Assembly (NCBI GenBank): GCA_017408625.1
Contig: JAFQUG010000109.1
Location: forward strand, 1-12,177
Source of the DNA: Clostridia bacterium
GTDB lineage: Bacteria; Bacillota_A; Clostridia; Oscillospirales; CAG-272
DNA: 12,177 bases
Reading direction: 5' to 3'
A program made the translations under genes and the position numbers. The notes under the pieces were generated by a model. It saw only the letters and a program-made list of their open reading frames with translations. It did no database searches and was not told the origin of the DNA. This document shows positions 7,198-12,177 of this stretch, piece by piece (positions within the stretch are counted from its first letter, which is position 1; each line of letters starts with the position of its first letter).

Positions 7198-9987
7198 ATG
7201 AGAAATTTCAAAAAGACAACGGCGCTTTTGCTGGCGCTGCTGATGGCGGCGTGCGTGCTGCTGACGGGTTGTCAGACGCCCGGCACGGGTGACGAGGATA
7301 CCACTGCGGGCACGCAGGATACCGAGCAGACAACCGGCGGCGAGCAGACCACGCAAACGCCCGGCTCCGACACAGCGGAGAAAAAGACTTACACCGTGGA
7401 CGTCAAGTCGATCGGCGGTATGGCGCTGGAGGGCATCATGGTCAAGGTGTACACCGACAGCACGATGGCTGACCTTGTTGACTTCGGCGTGACCGACGCC
7501 GAGGGTAAGGTTGCGCTTGAACTGACCGAAAAGGAAGGGTACGTTGCAGAGCTGACGGGTCTCCCCGCAGGCTACGAGGCAGAGCCTTATTATGAGTTTG
7601 TCGGCGGCGCGGTCAGTGCTTACGTGGTATCCCGCGTGATTTCGGATACCAATATCAGCGGTGTTTCCTATAAGGTCGGTGACGTCATCCGCGACTTCAC
7701 GGTCGTGGACAGCGACGGTACGTCGCACACGCTTTCCGAGATTCTGAAGGAAAAGGAGCTGGTCGTGCTCAACTTCTGGTATACCACCTGCTCTTGGTGT
7801 GTAGAGGAATTCCCCTACATGGAGGCAGCGTACCAGAACTATGGCGACAAGGTCGAGATCCTTGCGTTTGACCCCTACGGTACCGATTCCGAGAGTGCGA
7901 TCGCGGATTTCAAGGCAAGCATGGGACTTTCCTTCCCCATGATCAAGGATTATAACGCACTTTACGCCGCATTTGGCGTGGCTGCATTCCCCACCTCGGT
8001 GTTTGTTGACCGCTACGGTGTGATCTGCCTGATCGAGGAGGGTGCTCTGATCGGTGATCAGCCCTTTACGGTCGCATTCGATCACTTTACGGGCGACGAT
8101 TACGTGCAGGGTCTTTACACAAGCGTGGAAAGCCTTGTTCCCGAGGTTGAGATCAACGTTTCCATGCCCGAATCCTCTGAGATCGAGGCTGCCATCAACG
8201 GCGAGGGCTTCCATGCAACCTACCGCCCCGAGGAATCCGAGGAATATAAGGATCTTACCTGGCCCTTCGTGCTGGGCGAGAAGGACGGATATGCCTGCAT
8301 CCGGCCTGCCAATACCGGTGTGGCAAACTCTTATTCGATCATTTATATGGACGTCGAGCTCAAGGCGGGCGAGGCAGTCTGCTTTGATTACTTTACCTCT
8401 ACCGAGACATACAGTGACGTGCTGTACGTCATCGTGGAGGGTGAGGATACCTACTCTCTGTCCGGCCCCGGTACGGGCTGGGGCACGTGCTATCCGTACG
8501 TAGCCACCAAGGACGGCACGTATGAGGTTGCACTGACCTACGTGAAGGATGGCGACACAGACGTGGGCGAGGATACCGTTTACGTCAGAAATATGCGCGT
8601 GGTGGATATGGAGAACATCACATCTCCCACGTATATTCCCCGTTATGCCGCAACCGACAGAGCCGAGGACGGCTTTGGATATAACACCTACGTGGACGTT
8701 GTGTTCAACGAAGCTGACGGCTACTACCACGTTGGCACTGTTGACGGCCCCCTGCTGCTTGCAGATCTGATGGGATATACCCAGTTCAGTCAGCAGTCGG
8801 TGTTTGATATGGCATATAACGAGCTGGTTGGAGATAATTTCTACGACAGAGCCGTGGATTACTTCTCCTATGCCTCCAACTCGCAGCTGGCAGGCATCTG
8901 TACGGTCAATGCCGAGCTTGCTGAGCTGCTGCGCGAGGTAGCGGCTGCCGTGGGTGCTGAGGGTCACGATAAGGAGTGGCTGCAGATGTGCCTGTATTAC
9001 GATGCATACGGTGTTGAGGGGCAGTTGATTGACCCTATTCAGGGTCTTGCACCCTTCTGCGCGTACCCCGCAGAGCTTGGTGAAAATTCCTTTACCTATA
9101 ACCGTGTGATCATGCCCAGAGGCTTGCTTGCCGAGTTTATTCCCGCAACCTCGGGTGTCTATCGCATTACCTCCTTTGCGGATCAGCAGGTTGACGGCTG
9201 GCTGTTCGATCAGAACCGTAACGAGCTGCTGGTTTACGAGCATTGTGAGAGAATGTACACCGACCTTGGCAACGTTTCCATCGTCTTCTTTATGGAGGCC
9301 GGTACGCCGTACTATATCGACATTGCTTATTGGGACGTTTACGGCACGGGAACCATTCCTTATACGATTGAGTTTGTTGGAGAGAGCTACGAGTATTTCC
9401 GCTCCTGCGCGCCCGGCTACTTCACTTACTTTGAAAACGAAAATGACCAGGTGACCAATGAGATCGTGGGCCTTGGCATTGACGTGGCATTGGGCGAGGA
9501 CGGCTATTATCACGAGCTGCGCGCCGACGGCAGTCTGGGCAGCATCATTTACGCTGACTTTACCAGCGTTTCCGCAATTTTCAGTCACTCTGTTCTGGAG
9601 ATGATCAACATGAATGCCTTCAACTTCAAGTACAGCGAGGGCGATTTGCTGATCATGAGCTATATGGAAAGATATCCCGACAATACCAAGGAAAAGCTGC
9701 AGGAGATCTGGGGCGACGCCTTTGAGGAGTATGCCGAGGAATACAAGCTGGACGAGGTGCTGGCGGGCACGTATCACGGCATGGGTGACGATATGACCGA
9801 GCTTGCCAAGAAGTATGCGGGCATGATTCTGCCTGCAAGCGAGGAGGCTCCCGAGCTGGAGGGCTGCGTGGCGGTTGACGCCGAGCTTGCCGAGCTGCTG
9901 CAGCTGCTGATGGATAAGTACACGTTTGAGGGCGTGGACCATTCCTGGACCAAGCTGTGCTTCTACTATCAGCACCTGGGTGCATAA
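7198..9987 (+). CDS. Large lipoprotein with CnaB-like and TlpA/ResA-like thioredoxin domains and duplicated C-terminal DGYYHVG domain
   Basis: This is a 929-residue membrane-anchored extracellular protein. Residues 1-25 are a lipoprotein signal ending in the lipobox LTGC (Cys25). A Thr/Gln/Glu-rich stalk spans 26-62 and a CnaB/SpaA-like beta-sandwich about 63-140. A TlpA/ResA-like redoxin domain follows at about 155-290, with active-site Cys198-Ser-Trp-Cys201 in WYTTCSWCVEEFP and a cis-Pro265 in AAFPTS. That family exchanges thiols and disulfides on exported proteins or cytochrome c. A beta-rich region of unknown type lies at about 336-470. DGYYHVG copy 1 is at 499-605, a PPC-like beta domain (FIPATSGVYRITS) at about 636-729, and copy 2 at 760-929. 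The protein is far longer than usual TlpA proteins (about 150-200 residues). It is the first of three lipoprotein genes facing away from the protease. Lipoprotein and redoxin calls are firm; the physiological partner is unknown. Confidence 0.93.
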   Translation: MRNFKKTTALLLALLMAACVLLTGCQTPGTGDEDTTAGTQDTEQTTGGEQTTQTPGSDTAEKKTYTVDVKSIGGMALEGIMVKVYTDSTMADLVDFGVTDAEGKVALELTEKEGYVAELTGLPAGYEAEPYYEFVGGAVSAYVVSRVISDTNISGVSYKVGDVIRDFTVVDSDGTSHTLSEILKEKELVVLNFWYTTCSWCVEEFPYMEAAYQNYGDKVEILAFDPYGTDSESAIADFKASMGLSFPMIKDYNALYAAFGVAAFPTSVFVDRYGVICLIEEGALIGDQPFTVAFDHFTGDDYVQGLYTSVESLVPEVEINVSMPESSEIEAAINGEGFHATYRPEESEEYKDLTWPFVLGEKDGYACIRPANTGVANSYSIIYMDVELKAGEAVCFDYFTSTETYSDVLYVIVEGEDTYSLSGPGTGWGTCYPYVATKDGTYEVALTYVKDGDTDVGEDTVYVRNMRVVDMENITSPTYIPRYAATDRAEDGFGYNTYVDVVFNEADGYYHVGTVDGPLLLADLMGYTQFSQQSVFDMAYNELVGDNFYDRAVDYFSYASNSQLAGICTVNAELAELLREVAAAVGAEGHDKEWLQMCLYYDAYGVEGQLIDPIQGLAPFCAYPAELGENSFTYNRVIMPRGLLAEFIPATSGVYRITSFADQQVDGWLFDQNRNELLVYEHCERMYTDLGNVSIVFFMEAGTPYYIDIAYWDVYGTGTIPYTIEFVGESYEYFRSCAPGYFTYFENENDQVTNEIVGLGIDVALGEDGYYHELRADGSLGSIIYADFTSVSAIFSHSVLEMINMNAFNFKYSEGDLLIMSYMERYPDNTKEKLQEIWGDAFEEYAEEYKLDEVLAGTYHGMGDDMTELAKKYAGMILPASEEAPELEGCVAVDAELAELLQLLMDKYTFEGVDHSWTKLCFYYQHLGA
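8692..9012 (+). other. DGYYHVG domain, copy 1 (in the thioredoxin-domain lipoprotein)
   Basis: Residues 499-605 start with VDVVFNEADGYYHVG, then DGPLLLADL. They end with an amphipathic segment, NAELAELLREVAAAVG, and the signature W-x-x-x-C-L-Y-Y-D-A-Y-G (Cys598). The same start and end signatures recur at 9475-9984 and, in part, at 11074-11463. I do not recognise the domain as a named family. Confidence 0.7.
9475..9984 (+). other. DGYYHVG domain, copy 2, with an extra helical insert
   Basis: Residues 760-929 begin GIDVALGEDGYYHEL and end DAELAELLQLLMDKY...W-x-x-x-C-F-Y-Y-Q-H-L-G, matching both ends of copy 1. A helical, charged stretch of roughly 60 residues (about 820-885, rich in Glu, Tyr and Met) has no counterpart in copy 1. 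The gene stops two codons after the closing signature. Confidence 0.7.
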
Positions 9988-9999
9988 ATGAATTGAATT

Positions 10000-10045
10000 G
10001 CCGAACCCCTTTTCGCAAAAGGGGTTCGGCAAAGGTGTCTTTTTC
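10000..10045 (+). terminator. Perfect 14-bp hairpin after the first lipoprotein gene, probable terminator with a displaced T-run
   Basis: GCCGAACCCCTTTT (10000-10013) pairs perfectly with 10017-10030 around a three-base CGC loop, starting 13 bases after the stop codon. The T-run (TCTTTTT) begins about 8 bases after the stem instead of directly at its foot. Termination may therefore be partial, or the stem may act mainly as a 3' end stabiliser. On the other strand there is no T-run. Confidence 0.65.
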
Positions 10046-10122
10046 GCCATTGAGCGGAAAGCGGAAAACTTAATTGCTGATTGATAAATAAACAACGGAA
10101 ATCAATTTCGAGGAATGTTTGT
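10031..10122 (+). other. Short intergenic spacer without a clear promoter
   Basis: The 92 bases between the hairpin and the next start contain no pair of -35 and -10 boxes at normal spacing. TTGAGC at 10050-10055 has no good -10 partner. The second lipoprotein gene may rely on readthrough past the hairpin or on a promoter I cannot recognise. Confidence 0.4.
10110..10114 (+). promoter_or_regulatory. Ribosome binding site GAGGA that decides the start of the second lipoprotein
   Basis: GAGGA sits 8 bases before ATG at 10123. A TTG in the same frame at 10081 would add 14 mostly polar residues (with several Arg and Lys) ahead of the signal peptide and lacks a ribosome site, so 10123 is preferred. 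Confidence 0.8.
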
Positions 10123-11466
10123 ATGATTTTTGAAAAAAACAAGGCAATATGGACACTGTCAGCGATGCTTTTGTGTCTGTCCTTGATGCTGTTCGCGTGC
10201 GGCGGTGGACAGGGGCAGGGCACAGGAAGCGCTGAGCAAACCACTGAGCCTGCCGAGGATTCTACGATCGGGGAAACTGTACCCGAGCAGACCACGAACG
10301 AGGATTCGGCTACGGAAGCAGAAACCGAAACCGTGACCGAGCCGGAGCCCCAAAAGGTGTTGTACACGGTCAGTGTCACGGGCTCGGACGGAAACGCGCG
10401 ACAGGGTGCGACAGTGCAATTTCTTGTGGGTGAGGAGGCAATTGCCGCAGTGCCCACGGATGCCGACGGCGTGGCGTCTGCCGAGCTGTTGCCTGACACG
10501 TACACCGTGAAAATTGCAAACCTGATGGGTGAGACATACGATCCTGCGGGTTGCGAACTGACCCCCGACAGTCGAGAGCTTTCGGTCAGACTGTACGGTC
10601 TGCCCGATGCGGGCGAGGAGATTTACGCTTACAGCGCAAGCGCGGGCGATCATATTTCCTACATGGCGCGCAGAATTTCCGAGGGCTGCTATTGGGCAAC
10701 GCTCAATTCGGGCGATATGACGTATTTTTTGTTTGTTGCACCGCGTGAAGGCAGGTTCAAGCTGTCTGTCTCCGAGGATCTGCCGATTTCGATTGGCTAC
10801 TACGGCTCTACCTCGTTTGTCTTGACCGAATCGACTGTACCGGAGGAAAACAATGCGATTTACGTGGACGTTTACGACGATATGGTCTACAATTACGCGT
10901 TTGTCATCGGTGTTATGGCCGAGGAGGCGTCGTTGGGAGCATGTGCTTTGAGTGCAGAATATGTGGGCGAACGCGAGACCACTGTCAATGATATCCCCTG
11001 GAATGATCTGATGCCGGACCGCACGCTGCCCAAGTATACGCTGGGCGCGGGGGCCGTGACCGATTTTGCTGTGGATGGCGCGGAGATCTCGTTGGTTTAC
11101 AACGAGGGCGACGGATATTATCACGTGGGCAGCGAGGATGGCCCTGCAGTGCTGGTCAATCTGGACAACAACACGAAATATATGGATGCGCTGACCACCG
11201 TGTGCAGCAACATGCGTCTTGGCGTGTACGTATACGATGAAGAGGGCAATTTGCTTTCCAAGGATAGCTACAACGAGCTGATCTGGGCATATAACGAGGT
11301 TGCTGACGGCGGCTATTATCCGCTGGATAACACGCTGCGCGATATGCTGGTTGCCGTAGGCGACTATATGGGTTGGTATGATCCTGCATCTCCCATGTAT
11401 CTGTTTGAGGGCGTGGCACTTGAACCGGCTAACGCATTCCTGTTTGCTTGCGCATATTTGAAGTGA
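10123..11466 (+). CDS. Lipoprotein with CnaB-like, PPC-like and C-terminal DGYYHVG domains
   Basis: This 447-residue predicted lipoprotein has no recognised enzymatic motif. Residues 1-26 form a lipoprotein signal ending LFAC (Cys26); the Phe at position -2 is unusual but tolerable. A Gly-, Thr- and Glu-rich stalk covers about 27-75. A CnaB/SpaA-like beta-sandwich (VLYTVSVTGSDG, later TDADGVASAELLPDTYTV) covers about 78-160. A PPC-like beta region lies at about 188-283 (FLFVAPREGRFKLSV to AEYVGE), and the DGYYHVG domain at about 318-447. The order matches the neighbouring 929-residue lipoprotein without its thioredoxin insert, so the two look like paralogues. The next gene begins 29 bases downstream with its own ribosome site, which suggests co-transcription. 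Function is unknown; a ligand-binding or structural surface role is a guess. Confidence 0.9.
   Translation: MIFEKNKAIWTLSAMLLCLSLMLFACGGGQGQGTGSAEQTTEPAEDSTIGETVPEQTTNEDSATEAETETVTEPEPQKVLYTVSVTGSDGNARQGATVQFLVGEEAIAAVPTDADGVASAELLPDTYTVKIANLMGETYDPAGCELTPDSRELSVRLYGLPDAGEEIYAYSASAGDHISYMARRISEGCYWATLNSGDMTYFLFVAPREGRFKLSVSEDLPISIGYYGSTSFVLTESTVPEENNAIYVDVYDDMVYNYAFVIGVMAEEASLGACALSAEYVGERETTVNDIPWNDLMPDRTLPKYTLGAGAVTDFAVDGAEISLVYNEGDGYYHVGSEDGPAVLVNLDNNTKYMDALTTVCSNMRLGVYVYDEEGNLLSKDSYNELIWAYNEVADGGYYPLDNTLRDMLVAVGDYMGWYDPASPMYLFEGVALEPANAFLFACAYLK
11074..11463 (+). other. DGYYHVG domain, third occurrence (in the second lipoprotein)
   Basis: Residues 318-447 contain ISLVYNEGDGYYHVGSEDGP, almost the same as copy 1 upstream (VVFNEADGYYHVG...DGP). 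They finish with LRDMLVAVGDYMGWYD and CAYLK, a weaker version of the W...C-x-Y-Y ending. The domain again closes the protein. Confidence 0.65.
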
Positions 11467-11483
11467 TTTAATGATATTAATAA

Positions 11484-11488
11484 AGGAG
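11484..11488 (+). promoter_or_regulatory. Ribosome binding site AGGAG
   Basis: AGGAG, within AAAGGAG, lies 7 bases ahead of ATG at 11496 and fixes the start of the small lipoprotein. The 29-base gap to the upstream gene has no room for a full promoter, which argues for shared transcription. Confidence 0.85.
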
Positions 11489-11495
11489 AAAAGAC

Positions 11496-11945
11496 ATGAA
11501 TTTCAAGAGAATTGCAATGCTTTTTGCAGCCTGTGCGCTGCTTTTGACGCTTGCTTTGACTGCTGTTGCTTGTGACGGCGGTGAAGGAGAAGAGACGACT
11601 GCTGCCGAGACCACCGCACCCGCAGAGCAGACCACTGCACCCGAGGTGACCACGCCTGAAGAGACCACCGCAGAGGTGACCACCGAGGACGATAAGGTCA
11701 CGTACACCGTCAAGGTCGTGGACGCAAACGGCGCACCCGTTGCCGATGTTGCGGTACAGTTCTGCGATGCAAACGGCTGCCGCATGCCCGTAGGCACCAA
11801 TGCCGAGGGCATTGTGACCCTGACTGAGGCGGAAAGTGACTTCCACGTTACGCTTGCAAGCGTTCCCGCAGGATATGCTGCGGATACCACCGAGTATTAT
11901 TTTGACGGTGCACTTGAGCTGACCATTACCCTGCAGGCGGAGTAA
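11496..11945 (+). CDS. Small lipoprotein: Thr/Glu-rich stalk and one CnaB-like domain with a Cys pair
   Basis: This 149-residue predicted lipoprotein has a signal peptide ending AVAC (Cys26); Ala at -3 makes the lipobox slightly weak. The stalk at 27-66 is built of ETTA/EQTTAP-like repeats. Residues 67-149 form a single CnaB/SpaA-like beta-sandwich (VTYTVKVVDANGAPVADVAV, then TNAEGIVTLTEAE and VPAGYAADTTEYYF). It matches the N-terminal module of the two upstream lipoproteins and ends where they continue, so it is a minimal paralogue. Within the domain, Cys90 and Cys95 in FCDANGC form a C-x4-C pair that the two larger paralogues lack at this place. The gene is probably the last of the unit, as a terminator follows. 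Its function is unknown; the signal and domain type are clear. Confidence 0.88.
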   Translation: MNFKRIAMLFAACALLLTLALTAVACDGGEGEETTAAETTAPAEQTTAPEVTTPEETTAEVTTEDDKVTYTVKVVDANGAPVADVAVQFCDANGCRMPVGTNAEGIVTLTEAESDFHVTLASVPAGYAADTTEYYFDGALELTITLQAE

Positions 11946-11971
11946 AAGAGTACAGGGGAAAACAAAAAGAA

Positions 11972-11982
11972 GCCCTATGGGC
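11972..11982 (+). other. Small GCCC/GGGC hairpin after the last lipoprotein gene
   Basis: GCCC (11972-11975) and GGGC (11979-11982) can pair around TAT, followed by GTGAAAAATT. The stem is only 4 bp and there is no T-run, so it is unlikely to terminate by itself. It may be incidental. Confidence 0.2.
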
Positions 11983-12005
11983 GTGAAAAATTAGCGGAGA
12001 AATTG

Positions 12006-12046
12006 ACACGGGAACTGTATCAAAAGCGGTTTCCGTGTTGGTTTTT
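12006..12046 (+). terminator. Rho-independent terminator of the lipoprotein unit
   Basis: ACACGGGAAC (12006-12015) pairs with GTTTCCGTGT (12029-12038), with one G-U pair, around a 13-base loop. A T-run (12042-12046) follows three bases later. It lies about 60 bases after the stop of the small lipoprotein and is the natural end of the transcript. Confidence 0.7.
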
Positions 12047-12067
12047 CTCATGTAAAAAATCAACAAG

Positions 12068-12096
12068 CGTAGGGGGCGACGTCCTCGACGCCCCGG
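12068..12096. repeat. GC-rich hairpin repeat, copy 1
   Basis: After CGTAG, a 22-base hairpin (12073-12094) has the arms GGGGCG and CGCCCC, an A/A mismatch, two further pairs and a 4-base loop. It follows the terminator and lies in non-coding DNA. The GTAGGG lead and the stem architecture are shared with the next element. Confidence 0.6.
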
Positions 12097-12177
12097 GCAG
12101 GCACAAACAATCTTTTGTAGGGACCGGCCTCCCGGACGGTCCGTTTGAGAAGTTAGTTTGTAGCCACCCGGGGCGTC
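12087..12177. repeat. 11-bp inverted repeat enclosing copy 2, cut by the window end
   Basis: GACGCCCCGGG at 12087-12097 recurs inverted as CCCGGGGCGTC at 12167-12177. The right arm reaches the last base of the window, so a third hairpin element in opposite orientation probably begins there and the true inverted repeat may be longer. Confidence 0.55.
12117..12143. repeat. GC-rich hairpin repeat, copy 2 with different stem bases
   Basis: After TGTAGG, a 22-base hairpin (12121-12142) has the arms GGACCG and CGGTCC. Like copy 1 it has a 6-bp stem, one mismatch (G/A), two pairs and a 4-base loop. The stem bases differ from copy 1 in paired positions, which points to selection on structure. Confidence 0.6.

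Noticed and set aside
6933..7211. Minus-strand frame of 92 codons with a hydrophobic start upstream of the protease
   Set aside because: It starts inside the plus-strand lipoprotein gene, has no ribosome site, and covers both predicted promoters. Its hydrophobic, Lys/Ile-rich content follows from AT-rich DNA.
7165..10095. Minus-strand open frame of 976 codons opposite the redoxin lipoprotein
   Set aside because: It mirrors the lipoprotein gene. Only the plus strand shows a promoter, ribosome site, lipobox, CSWC and domain repeats.
10081..10122. Earlier TTG start for the second lipoprotein
   Set aside because: It would put 14 mostly polar, Arg/Lys-containing residues ahead of the signal peptide and lacks a ribosome site; ATG at 10123 has GAGGA at good spacing.
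12068..12177. CRISPR array or attachment site at the right end
   Set aside because: The elements are unequal in sequence, only two are complete, and they have hairpin geometry without uniform spacers. No cas, integrase or tRNA gene is nearby.

Overview
The window carries four genes for secreted or membrane-anchored surface proteins, arranged around one divergent promoter region. The features suggest a Gram-positive anaerobe, most likely a gut-type clostridium (Bacillota, Clostridia, perhaps Oscillospiraceae-like). Pointers are SpsB/Lsp-type signal peptides, strong AGGAG ribosome binding sites, sigma-A promoters with extended -10 boxes, Thr/Glu-rich lipoprotein stalks, a BspA-type leucine-rich-repeat array on a cell-envelope subtilase, and GC-rich hairpin repeats between genes. 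The taxonomic call is inference from style, not from a marker gene.

Layout. Positions 1-6855, minus strand: one continuous reading frame for a giant S8 (subtilisin-like) protease. It has a signal peptide, an I9-like propeptide, a catalytic domain with an inserted PA domain, a C5a-peptidase/lactocepin-like Fn3 region, a Big_2-like Ig domain and about 28 BspA-like leucine-rich repeats. The frame is still open at the left edge after 2285 codons. Positions 6856-7197: an AT-rich intergenic region with back-to-back promoters. Positions 7198-9987, plus strand: a 929-residue lipoprotein with a TlpA/ResA-like thioredoxin domain (CSWC) and two copies of an unrecognised C-terminal domain. A perfect 14-bp hairpin follows at 10000-10030. 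Positions 10123-11466: a 447-residue lipoprotein sharing the N-terminal stalk and Ig-like module and the same C-terminal domain. Positions 11496-11945: a 149-residue lipoprotein reduced to stalk plus one Ig-like domain, followed by a terminator (12006-12046). The last 105 bases hold dispersed GC-rich hairpin repeats and an inverted repeat cut by the window edge.

How they fit together (inference): the three lipoproteins look like paralogues assembled from a small kit of modules: lipobox, Thr-rich stalk, CnaB/SpaA-like beta-sandwich, PPC-like beta domain and the 'DGYYHVG' domain. They lie opposite a surface protease, so the locus reads as an exported-protein cassette acting at the outer face of the cell. 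The only enzymatic activities that can be predicted are peptide hydrolysis (subtilase) and thiol-disulfide exchange (thioredoxin-like domain). The DGYYHVG domain is the best candidate for something undescribed.
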